Source: Asterias amurensis
Taxonomy: Eukaryota; Echinodermata; Asteroidea; Forcipulatida; Asteriidae
DNA length: 64,000 nt
Direction of reading: 5' to 3'
NCBI RefSeq assembly: GCF_032118995.1
Contig: NC_092656.1
Location: 19,674,965-19,738,964, forward strand
A program made the position numbers and the translations under genes. Shown in pieces: positions 24,725 to 36,900 of this stretch (its first letter is position 1; each line of letters opens with the position of its first letter). Below the pieces are notes generated by a model. That model made no database searches. It was not told the origin of the DNA and was given only the letters and a program-made list of their open reading frames with translations.

Positions 24725-27700
24725 CAGCGGGACCATTCTCTCTCTGCCATTTTGTGTATATCATAAAAACATTTTATATAAATAGGTACTGTATGTATGA
24801 ATCATGATTCCATAGATAACACTATGTTTGTATACATGTATTAGAACTGGTACCAGTTTCATGTGGTGACTAGTAGCCATGCTTGTTTACCAGCTAACTC
24901 AATATTGTTGCAATTTGTACTGCCCTTATCCCGATGTCTATTAATTTTTATGTTGTGTAATCAATTAAATTGAGCCCTTTTTTTCTGATACAATTACATG
25001 CAGTGACTAATGGCCGCTTAACAGAAATCCGCTGTTAAGTAACAAATTCATTTACCTATTTAAAACCAAACATGGAACCAAAAGCTGTAAGCAGAAAATA
25101 TTGATAGCAAATTTATTGGGTGATAAAAAAAAAAAAACGGGGCACCAGTCCACACCAGTCAAGATAATGCAAACTTTATTTAATTTTGACTGGTTTTCTG
25201 CTTAGCAATATTTTACTGTGCTAAGCTAATTGGTGTACATGTATTGCATGTGGGCCTTGCTTCCACAAAATGAGGAAAAATCCTTTGGACTTTTTTTAGA
25301 TTTGGTCAAGAAGAATGCATTATTGATGCTATTTGGAAATATCTTCTAGAACTTAAAGTAATGTCATAATCTTCATTTTGAATATGGAATCTTTGCACTC
25401 ACTTTGTGGTGCAACTTACACATTTGGACGTGTTTGACTATTTGCTTCCCCCGAAAACCTCCGACTTCTGTTCTGTGGCCAAGAGGCAAAGCAATGTAAG
25501 TCTATTTTCAAGACGGAAAATACAAGATTTAAGCTCATTTTATTGAAACTTATCCTGCAATATATACTTCAATATCTATGTGCGTGTACGATTTAATATC
25601 GGGACTGCCTCCGGGTAGGTAGGCACCCACCAGCTGGTTCTGAAGGATATGTAGCCATTTCCGTGATTTAGTTTCACAAACTTTACTCAATGAAAGTGTA
25701 GTATTGCTTAATGCATTTAGTATTGAAATTCATCCATCGGTCCGGAATTATATGCTGCATTTTAGCGAGTCGGAGGACCAGGATTCGTTGCCTCTGGTGG
25801 TGTTTCTGTTGGATCTTGAAGTGGGAAATTTAATATTTATTATTGTACACCATTTCAACTTTGTGGGACTGCAAAGCATTCTTTCAGTGTTGCGATACAC
25901 TGAAAGTTCTTGAACTACCAAAGCATTATATTAACATTTATGTGTGCATGAAATGTTCTGTGCTTTTCCAAATATTGGTTCTTACATATGTGAATAGATG
26001 CTCAAATATGAGATGGAACCCAGTTGAACCCAGTCCATAATCCGCCCTGAACCCTGGGGGATCTATCAAATACTTCATATTTGTTTATCAAATTGAGCTA
26101 ACTTTGGCCATTGCTGACTGGTATACTGGGCCCAATTTCATAAAGCTGTTAAGCAGAAATCGCCAGTAAATTTCTTGACTTGGAAAGAAATTACCAGTCG
26201 CAGTACCATTACCATTGTCACTATGTAGTATTCTGGCTGGTAATCTTTTTTTTTGTGCTTAGCATGTTTTTGTGCTTACACATGTTATAGGCTTGTGAAA
26301 TTGGGCCTTGGTATCTTCTGTCTGATTGCTGGTAGGTCATGTCAGGTGATGCCGGAGTCGTTCATATTGCTGCAGAGCGCCCTCTAGATCTTTTATCATG
26401 TCGGGATCACAGAGTATCATTTTCTTATAAGAAATTAATGTCAGATAGTTTGGGACTACTTAGCACTTAACGGAAAATGTTTGCTTCACATAATGGAGTA
26501 AAGCTGTTCCTACAGCTTATTTGTATTTAGCAGATAACTACTTCTTACTACTGTTGCTTAGAGGCTATGTGAAACCGTGCCCCTCAGTGTTATTATTGCT
26601 CTTTTGTAATGCGCTAAAATAGTTGGGTGCTGTTTTCTTATATACAATACAATACAATACAAGCATAGATAAAGGTTATCAAGGATCGGAACAATCTATT
26701 GTAGGATATTGGCTTTGTAACCAGTTGTAAATGTTTATGAAGGGTTTGAATGAAAACATAGACCACCTGCTTCCCATTACAGATGGAACTAGTAAACTCT
26801 ACATCCCAAAATCCAGCCTCCAGTTCACATCCATAGAATAGAAAACTCTATCTTTCCTGAATCAAGTAGATCGCAGCCAGCGTCTTTCATTGGGATTTCT
26901 AGTCGGTTGAGATAAACCTTCTTGAAAGGGTTAACGCTGGAGGATGTGAGGATGCTGGGGTCCTAACCTGGCCCCTGGAGTGTATGGATTGGGACGTAGT
27001 GATCACCAATCAGCATCGTTGGTTTCTTACTGACAGGGTCTTTAAGACTCCCTTAGGGGGGACTTGGTGCCATCTGTCCTACCTGTTGGAGACGGTAGAT
27101 TCAGGCTTTACCTCTAGATTGGGATCGAAAGATTTTAAAGGAGACTTTGGAGACTGGTTGCTTGGCTTCCTCTCGGAAGAAGGGAAACTAAAATTTAAGC
27201 TTTTTTTTTGAAAAGCGACAATGCATTTCTGATAGTTTCACTTGTTTGATGATAGGTATGTTATCATGTTGAAAAAAGACAGACATCGTAGGATTCTTGT
27301 GCTTAAAATGGAAATTTGTTGAAATGGGAAACTTTTGTTTGTAGTTTTTCTGACTAGGGTGATTTCAAGATAAGTTTCATCGGCTAAAGGGTTGTATAAA
27401 CAGATTGTCATCAAGAAATATAACTTCCGTGTATAATTGTCTTTAACTCATCAATAATTTGAGATTATATTGTATGTATATTACACTACTAAAATGCTTT
27501 TCGGCGTTTACAATAATATTTTTTATTATGAAATAAGTTAGTTAATTATCAATGTCTTTTTGTATATTATAATTTGTAAGATATTTATTATTATGCCAGT
27601 TTAAGTAATTATTTTTAAAAAGGATGACTTTTCCAAGAGGGTTAAAATGCTGAATTATCTCTCAATGAAATTTGACACTGCTTTCGGACTTCTCTGAAAT

Positions 27701-29129
27701 CAGTTCTGAGAATCAGTTTTCCAGCCGGCGCGGAAAAAGTATTGTGTGACTTTTCCGTTTCAGTCTATGAAGCAATCAAGTCTTTTCTGACTAAATCTCA
27801 AAATAGACACAGTTTGTCAAGTGTGGATTGTGTTTCAGGTAAAGTTCAAGCAGATATTGAGCAACGGAAAAAAAGAAGAAATGCATTTGTAGTAGATTTA
27901 GAAGTAGCTGGATTTATAATTAAACCTATGACTGTTGCACAATAATAGTTAAAATAATATTGCACCTACCTAGTGGTTCCATTCCTACAGTATTTGGTTT
28001 TAGATCTACATCTATAGATTGTATTTTTTGTTTTTCTTTGATGAACAAAATTTCTACAACTTTAAAAGTGCAAAAAGAAAACATCATGGTAGAAACTATA
28101 ATAGTTGGATACAGATTGTTAAATGTACTAGGGCTGTGTCTGAGCATCGGCTTTGGCTACGGCCAGATTGCTAAAAAGTCCTATTCTTCAGTGTTGACGC
28201 TATTGTAGCCAAAGACAGTGTAGCCAAAGATGCTTAATTCACACCCAGTATGTAATCGACATTTCAAAGTGCATGTTATGTAGTTTTCTCTTTTAGTGCC
28301 CATTTTAGTGCCTCATATTGTCCTAACATTAGCTGCGACTTGAAAGACTGGAGTCATCATACGGCCATCTTGTAGTCCTTCCACTCAATAACATGTAGTC
28401 CAAAGCAAAGCTGGAAGGTTAAATAGTATGGTGGTTGTTTATAAACTATATGCATACAGGGAGCTAGATGAAGATGACTGCATTACATCATTGCTAAGGC
28501 TGTGTCTGAAGGGGTGACTGTGGCTCTGGCTGTTGCTATGGGTGTTGCTAAGAGCAGCCTATGCATCAACCAATGTTGGCATGGTGATGAAGCCGTAGTT
28601 GATAATTCAGTAGAGGCCTGTCTTTAAAGTGAAGCCAAGATTTGGCTTTCGAGTTGCCAGAAACTGGCGTGTTTTTTTTCCAAAATCAACAAACAAAAAC
28701 ATGTGACAGTTCTGACATCTATTTCAAAACCAATCATCAGAAAGATTTTTTTTTTTTTTAAGACTATATTTAACAAACTTGATGGTTGAAATGATGTAGA
28801 GTAACTTTCCTAAACCAATGTAGTGGATTTCTTATAATGAGTAAATACAAATAAAAACTGTTTGAGACATACAGACAATTCCCCCCCTTCCATTTTCTAA
28901 CCAAATTTAGTTTAGGATAGAATTAACTCGTTAGTGTAGCTATACCTTGGACACTAACCACTCCATTCTGATATTGAATGTTTAATGCGCCTTTAAAAAC
29001 ACATTGGCAATAAACTAAATGTAAAATCTGAAGTGAGCATTTGTAATATAATGTGTGTGTAAAGACACTAGAATATTAATGGTTGATGGGGTAATGTAAA
29101 GTACTTAGTACATCATGAATGTAGTTATC
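24725..29129. other. FAM219 3' flank and intergenic DNA
   Basis: The beginning is probably FAM219 3' UTR; no convincing AATAAA close to the stop was seen. Partial GGGCCC-type ends lie at 25010-25255, an ACAAT microsatellite at 26643-26660, and GGCTGTGTCTGA palindromes at 28130 and 28495. Confidence 0.5.
26127..26309. mobile_element. GGGCCCAATTTCA element, copy 2
   Basis: GGGCCCAATTTCATAAAGCT faces GAAATTGGGCC at the right end, with GTGCTTAGCA inside. Confidence 0.75.
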
Positions 29130-29517
29130 TTAAAGGCAGTGGACACTATTGGTAATTGTCAAAGACTGGCCTTCACAGTTGGTGTATCTCAACATTATGC
29201 AGAAAGTAACTAACCTGTGAAAATTTGAGCTCAATCGGTCATCAAAGTTGCGGGATAATAATGAAAAAAGAAAACACCCTTGTCACACGAAGTTGTGTGT
29301 GCTTAGATGGTTGATTTCGAGACCTCAAGTTCTAAATCTGAGGTCTCGAAATCAAATTCGTGGAAAATTACTTCTTTTTTGAAAACTATGCCACTTCAGA
29401 GGGAGCGGTTTCTCACAATGTTTTATACTATCAACCTCTCCCCATTACTCGTCACCAAGACAGGTTTTATGCTAATAACTATTTTGAGTAATTACCAAGA
29501 GTGTCCACTGCCTTTAA
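29130..29517 (-). mobile_element. Family A element, copy 5 (reverse orientation)
   Basis: Full length between TTAAAGGCAGTGGACACTAT and GTGTCCACTGCCTTTAA. The internal hairpin is complete: GATTTCGAGACCTCAAGTT followed by its inverted partner. Confidence 0.88.
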
Positions 29518-29957
29518 CAAACCATGTTTTACCATTTCAGACTTTCATTTGGTGTATGTATACTTGGTGATATTTCAAGAGACGAATGCACTCTTATCTT
29601 CTTATTATTATTCCTTTTTTTAATCAGTGCCAAACTAAGGTGATAGCAGTTGGAAGTGTTTCTCTGCAACTTTACATCAATACTTCTCTAACACGCTGCA
29701 AGATTACAGCTTGGGTTTAGATTTCTATACAGTCTGTTCATTAATTGCTATTTTTGTCTGATTTTCAGATTGACGTTGAACATTCCAGAGATAAAGGTAC
29801 TAAATTGATGCTGTCTGGTAGGGTTTGCAGTAGCACCGTGGCAGTAATCTCTCTTGAGTTATAGTGGTTCTGTAAAGATGTTGATGTAACAACTCAACGT
29901 TTTGATCAGTATTCTCAGAAAATCCTCGTTGTAGAGTTCATTTCTCAGGTGTTACTG

Positions 29958-30307
29958 TTAAAGGAACATTACAGAATTGGTTTTGCTAACAAAACCATCA
30001 TAAACATAAACTGAAAAACCTGTGGAGGTTTGAGATCGATTGGCCATCTGGGTCTCCAAAGAGTAATGAAAAACCGATTACAAATTTTGCATTGCATCGA
30101 TGCCAAAACAAAAATGAATAAAACGCTCACTGAGCGATAAACTCCAAACGCGAAATTAGATTATTTATTTCGCATCAAATATGACATTTCAGACAGAAAT
30201 ATTTCAAGGGATGTTTTCACTTATCATCATCATTAGACTGTAAGTTTTATGTAAATCTGTGATCTTCACGATTTGGGTTTCTTACCAATTCTTTAATGTT
30301 CCTTTAA
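29958..30307. mobile_element. Family D inverted-repeat element
   Basis: It is bounded by TTAAAGGAACATTACAGAAT and ATTCTTTAATGTTCCTTTAA. The internal segment ACCTGTGGAGGTTTGAGATC resembles the core of families A and B in reverse orientation. Confidence 0.75.
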
Positions 30308-30439
30308 ACTTACTAGATCGTGTCAAGTTTCAAATCCTGCTCAAATGGTTTTTACCCATAGAGCTATATAGCATTAGCTCTATGTTTTTACTGAAAACTT
30401 ACAAAATAAATGTTGGATAAATTTTTCGTTTTTAAAGGT

Positions 30440-30870
30440 GGTGATCAGCATTAGTTATGACAAATTGATATATTGATCACCCATTGATAATGCATTGATT
30501 ATTAGCCATGTACAATGGTTTGATTTGTCAACCATTCATGATGCATTGATTATGTGCCATTATACCCTATTGATCAACGAACCATTTATAATGTTTTGAC
30601 TATCTGCCATTTATGATGTGTTGATAATCTGCCACTTATAATGTATTGATTGACTTATCAGACATTTATGATTTATTGAATATCTGTCACTTATGATATA
30701 TTGACTTATCAGCCTTTTATAATGTATTGATTTACCAGCCATTTATGATGTAATGATCATTTGCCATTTATATTGCATTGATTTATTAACCATTTATGAA
30801 GTGTTGATTATCATCTGTTTACAAATTATTGATTTATCAACCATTTACAATGTATTGACTACTAATCACT
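30440..30870. repeat. Old tandem repeat, about 30-bp unit
   Basis: Variants of CATTTATGATGTATTGATTATC repeat about 14 times with many substitutions. AT-rich intergenic DNA. Confidence 0.7.
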
Positions 30871-32356
30871 GCTGTATTGCTCTTTCTGAGTACATGTACT
30901 AAGTTTTGATTTGTCACATATGCTCAAGTATCTCTTGACAACCTCTTCAGTATCTACAGACAAAAGTTTGCATATAAATAGTGAGGTGGATAGTCAAGCG
31001 AGGGCAGTATATTGTAGTAGCAGTTCACTCTGTGGGTGGGGTAGGGATTATGAAACCATGCTTGGAATGAAAGGTAAAATATATTATCTCCTGTATTTTT
31101 TCTTTGAAGGTGTGTTGTGTAAATTGAAACAATTCAGAACAATAGTTCCATTGTTTTTCCTCCTTCATCTCTGTGAATATTCTTTCATATTTAAAGTGCA
31201 ATCTGACACAAATTATTTAGAGATTGAGGAAACGTTTATTTAATATCTATAATCATAGTTTATAATTTGAGTAAGTATTATTAAATCCACCTATTGATTC
31301 TAAATCCAATATATTTATAGGATGATATTGACCTTTGTTTCTTGATTTTTCTTCTTAGGTCAGGGCTGCCTACTCCCTTTCTCTCTCTCATTCTGCAGAG
31401 AGTTTTCTGAACATCAATCAATATTTCCATTTTCTAATCAAATTTGTAAATTTCCCTGATTATGGAAACTTTTTCCCCATTATTTTGAATATAATTCTAA
31501 GTAGGCCTATCTATCTGATTGTAAGATAAAAATGTTGGCAGCTCCGTTTGTTTTATTATTATTATTACTACAAATTACCGTACTGCACTATATTGGTGTA
31601 TTTATTGTCTATTATTTTACCATTGTAAATAATGTGTAATGAATCTATTGTCATAGTCTAGGTTTATTTATTCACCAACATTGTTCTGGGTCAACAATTA
31701 TCTAATAATAGACTGGCAGAACTTTGTCTTTCATTTTCATTTGTTATGATTTACAGATCAGATGTATGGCTCTATTACTAGTCTGGAATTTCATCTTCGA
31801 AGGGGCATTTTCATTTTTCGAAGAATCCCGAAGCATTTCAGCTGGGTGAAAGTATTAGAGGGGCACCAAGGCAAAGACCAGGGGCAAGAAAAGTCATGGC
31901 CTACCTCAGTCATGAATACCTCATGTAGAGACACCATTAATGCTGGAGCATGAACATTCCAATTTGTGTTAAAAATGTAAAGATATTTTCCCATGTAAGC
32001 TATGTATTATAATTTTCTTTTCATTTCCTGATTACGTCAATGCCAAGAAACAACTCAAACTAAATGCAGTGTATTTACATATTTGCTTTACTAAATTTTC
32101 TGCAATTCTTATAATGGATACTGTTTAAAATTAAAATTGGTGCTAAAACTAAGTTTTGATGCAGGTTCAAGGTCAGTGGTTTTATTTGGTAATCACACAA
32201 TCAAGAGGCAACAGTTCTGTGACAGTTAAGTTGAAATGCATCACAAAAATAAGGATGCAAATAAGGAGGTTTTCCAATTCAATTACACAAGTTTTGTCTG
32301 ACAAGGGTGTGTGATTACCTGGTGTATACTGGCTTAAACTTGACTGCGAACCCATC

Positions 32357-32742
32357 TTAAAGGCAGTGGACACTATTGGTAATTACTCAAAATAATTATT
32401 GGCATAAAACCTCACTTGGTAACGAGTAATGGGGAGAGGTTGATAGTATAAAACATTGTGAGAAATGGCTCCCTCTGAAGTGATGTAGTTTTCGAGAAAG
32501 AAGTAATTCTCCATGAATTTAATTTCGAGACCTCAAGTTTAGAATTTGAGGTCTCGAAATCAAGCATCTGAAAGCACACAACTTCGTGTGACAAGGGTGT
32601 TTTTTCTTTCATAGTTGTCTCGCAACTCTGATGACCAATCAAGCTCAAACTTTCACAGGTTTATTATTTAATGCATATGTTGAGATACACCAAGTGAGAC
32701 GACTGGATTTTGACAATTACCAATAGTGTCCATTGTCTTTAA
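32357..32742 (+). mobile_element. Family A element, copy 6
   Basis: Both ends are present (TTAAAGGCAGTGGACACTAT and GTGTCCATTGTCTTTAA) with the central GAGACCTCAAG hairpin. Confidence 0.88.
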
Positions 32743-32771
32743 CCACCAAGGCACTGTATAACATGTTTCCT

Positions 32772-32968
32772 GTGCCCAATTTCATAGAGCTGCCTTTTAA
32801 AACAAAATATTGCTTAACAAATTTCTGCTGAGTAGGTATGAGCAAGACACCAGTCACAGATTGTACAAGTGACTTTGTTGTTTGGCTGGTAACCATATTA
32901 TGATAAGCATAATTTTGTTGTGCTTAGCTTCCTTTTGTGCTTAAACATATCTATGATATTGGGCCCTG
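32772..32968. mobile_element. GGGCCCAATTTCA element, copy 3
   Basis: GCCCAATTTCATAGAGCTGC at the left and CTATGATATTGGGCCC at the right. It lies 30 bp after the family A copy. Confidence 0.7.
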
Positions 32969-33489
32969 ATTCTATATCATTACAAAGTAATTCCTTAACA
33001 AGAAAAAAACAAACAAATTTTACAAACATTTGTGTGAGTTTTTTGGTTTGTTTGTGTCCTGTAATCTGAAGTTATCCATGTTTGTAAATTATGATGCAGA
33101 TTAAACTAGTCCATTAACTGAATGTAATATTGCTTTGTACAGGGACTTAATTGGTACAGGTGCTGGGCAGATTCATTGGTAGATTAATTAAATCTGTAAA
33201 TTAATGTTAATTTTGGAGACTAAGAGTACTAATAAAATAACTGTGATGCTTTGAAAAGTATTTGAAATCATGGCTTTGTGTTACTTTGTCGTTTGTTACT
33301 GTAGGAAACAGCGACAGTTTATAGGTTAGAGGTTTGCGGTAGCACCATATTGGTAAATCTCCCTTTTGAGTATATTGTTGGTCCTGAAAAGAACCGGTGG
33401 TTGACGAATTAACGTGTCAATCAGTATGCTCTGATTCTCTTCAGTGTTGACAACTTAGTGCGTCGATGAATATGCTCTGAGTCTTAACA

Positions 33490-33847
33490 TTAAAGCCATT
33501 ATACACTTTCGGTACAGACAACATTTTTCAAAGTTCACAGATTTACAAATCATTCACAGGGTTTACAGAATGTAATGGTGAAAGACTTATCCTGAAATAT
33601 TATTCTATGAAATGCTTTGCTTTTTGAGAAAACATTAAAACAATTATCAATTCTCGACTACGAGAATTACGGATTTATAGTAAATACATCATGACACGGC
33701 GAAACGTGCGAAAACAAGGGTGGGTTTTCCCGTTATTTTCTCCCGACTCCGATGACCGATTGAGCCTAAATTTTTACAGGTTGGTTATTTTATATATAAA
33801 TTGTGATTCACAAAGTGTGGGCCTTGAAAAGTGTCCACTGGCTTTAA
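33490..33847 (-). mobile_element. Family B element, copy 3, in the 3' flank of the coiled-coil gene
   Basis: Full length with ends TTAAAGCCATTATACACTTT and GTGTCCACTGGCTTTAA. It starts 136 bp beyond the stop codon of the coiled-coil gene and may be part of its 3' UTR. Confidence 0.85.
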
Positions 33848-33982
33848 ACCTCACCTAATTTCACTTCAACCATGCAAAGTTTCAAATCCTGTTCTTTGAA
33901 ACATACTTTTCTACATACTTTTTTACAGGAATTATTTTCAGAAATCAAAGATGGCAAAACCTTTGGCAGACCTGCATAGACT

Positions 33983-36900
33983 CTATTCTTCTGTGAATTT
34001 TCGCAGTCTAGTGATGTTTGCCTCAAGCTGGCACGCTTCATCATGCCACTGTTTGTTTCTTAGTTGTACCTCCTTTAACTGCTTCTTGAGACGAGTCAAC
34101 TGGGCGTGGTTACGTTTCTGAAGAAATAAAACATGACGGAAGGAACATTATCACTATTACAATTAATGAAGCAGAAAACAATCTTGCTATTTAAGTTTTG
34201 TTGATCTGCAGCTATATATTACTCAAAATACTGAATTTCTTTGGAACTCCTTGCCTGGTGCATCCATCCTACATTCTAGACGGTTTTTAAGAGGAATATC
34301 AATTTCTACCTTCAGCTTCTTTTGAGTTATTTTTCATCTTAAATGTTTTCTCCTTTCTAAGATTGACTATTAGCCTTGTTTGAGATGACCTTGCTTAAAA
34401 AAATAATTAATTATTTCTGGGAGATAATCACCATGAAGCTGCTCTGTTGATAAGAAAGTCAGAGTTTAGTAGACAAACCATTGTTCATAATAGACAAATG
34501 AAAAAAGGTGTACCACTCCGCCTTGTCTGATATAACGAAGCAGTTTTAATGGAGTTATGTGAACTTACACGAAGGACTTCAGTGTCTTGTTTTAAGCTTG
34601 TATGCTTTGCCTTCTCAGTTCGTATCTGAAACACAACAAACAAACCAATAAGACAACAATACTATTAGAGATCGGAATGATTTGTTTGGCGAATGGTAGT
34701 AGTAATAAATCATTATGTACAGATAGGTACAAGAAAGATCGAGGTGGAATGGTGATGAAGAGGCCTTCCTTTTGCTATGGAGTGACATAGGCTAGATAGA
34801 TAGATAGATAGACAGAGGTCATACTTAAACATTCTGAAATAATCAAAACGGCTTCTCATATTTGTTTGAAAAGCTTTAAAGTTTTTCTTACTATTTGGAA
34901 TTGCACAAAATACATCTTGTGACAAAAGCTTCTTTGTATTTCGAATCCACTCAATTTTCTGGTATTTCTCATGAACTCTCTTACCCCTGCTTTTGTCTTG
35001 TTGATACTGGTAGTAAGATGTTGATTCTCTTCTTTAAGTGTCTTGAGATCTTGGTGCAACTCCAGTTCCGGATCGACGCTTCTTTTACCGACGTTTAATA
35101 ACTCACTCTCCATCATTGTCTCTGGTGAAATGACAAAGTGATTTACAAATAAATATTGGCATAATCTCCGTTCATATTTACTTTAATTCCCCCGAGAAAA
35201 TTCATCATAAACTCAGGTACACATTTTAAAGCAGTATTAAAACAAATTTTCCAAAGCTATTAATTTTTGTTGAGTGCTGTCATTTTGAATGTTTATGCTG
35301 TCAAGTTGTTTGACTTCCTTATTTGAACTTGTAAATCCAAGAAATTGTTATTGAGGGAGTACAGGATTGGACTTTCGCTAATTACGAGGCTGAATCTTGG
35401 TAAATTTTCTCTTTGTGTCACAATGACATCTTACATCACTGGTTTTACATAAATCTTCAAAGAAATAATATTCTTTTGTGGATTTCACAAAAAGTTAAGC
35501 ATACTCTTATCTCGAGTTAGGATGAGTTACTCGGCCTAAATTAGGACCAGCCTTAATTTTGTAATGACTCCTAAAGACTAGTCTTAAGTTAGGACCATCC
35601 CTGTGAAATCTGCCCCTGGTATCTTACTTTCAGCTTGGAGTGTTTGAATAATCTCCAGTTGTTTCTTCACTTCAAGATGAGTAGTCATCCCAGACTCCAA
35701 TTCACTAACGAGATGTTTATGAGACTTCATCTTAGAATGGTAGTCTGCAAACAGTCTACAAGATAACATGAAATGGAAATTGTTATTCTTTAAAAAAAAC
35801 AAGAGATTGAATTGGAACTGAACAATGGGTCATTAACAGAAACGGATTAAATTGGAACTAACCAATCAGTCATTAACAGAAATGGATTGAATTGGAACTG
35901 ACCAATGGGTCATTAACAGAAATGGATCGAGTTGGAACTGACCAATCAGTCATTAACAGAAATGGATTGAATTGGAACTGACCAATCAGTCATTAACAGA
36001 AATGGATTGAATTGGAACTGACCAATCAGTCATTAACAGAAATGGATTAAATTGGAACTGACCAATCAGCCTTTGACAGAAATGGATTGAATTGGAACCG
36101 ACCAATCAGTTGCACCCTTTCAAAATTTAATTCATGCACTGAATATAAGCAGATCTTTCAACAAACTTGTCTTACTAAATTTTGTCAAAATTAACTTAAA
36201 TTTTTTTTTTGATAACAAACCTTTCATTTTCTAGCATTTTCCGCTCCACTTCTTGAATTCTTTTAGAATTTTGCAAGTCTTCCAAAGAGGCGTTTTCTAT
36301 ATCTAAAAACGAGAGAATTTATATTTAGATTTTACTTGTTGTCGGTTATTTCTGTAAGCATTTATCCAGTTGTCAATAAATTAGCCATCATTATTTCAAT
36401 AAAAGGCTTTCAACTTAAAATTTATAACACATGTTTTTGACCTTATAATGTAAACAATTGTCTCTTAATGCCAACTAAAAAACACTAGTCAAAAAGTTGA
36501 GAACAAACAAACTGACTGTTTTCTCAGAGACCTATCACGAGTCTTCCCAGAAGAGATTAAAACATGGTGTATCCCTAAGATGCAAAAAAAAATCTTTCTC
36601 CACCATACAAAATGTTCTTACAAGAAACTTGTTCTTCAAATGGAGTTCTTTTTGCACACATCTGAAGAAGCTTACCAGTTTGTAACGTCTTACAGTTCTT
36701 TGATCTCTCAGTCGTTTCCTCCTCTGCTAAGCATATTTGTCTCTTGCATCGACTCAGCTCATCGGAAATGTCCTGCAACTTATCTTGGACTTCAAAAAGA
36801 AATAATTAAGTTATTTATTTTTTACTCGTCTTAAATCTGGTGGTTGACAATTTAAGATTTCTTGACCCCATCTCCTTCAAACAAAACAAATATTGACAAG

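Larger units (their letters stand above)
30871..33489. other. Intergenic between convergent genes
   Basis: Contains the family A copy at 32357 and the GGGCCC element at 32772. Elsewhere short fragments only; the GGGCACCAAGGCAAAGACCA piece near 31860 matches the repeat at 5320-5450. Confidence 0.5.

Noticed and set aside
26984..27211. 75-codon plus-strand frame
   Set aside because: No motif, no splice partners in phase and no similarity to known proteins; treated as chance.
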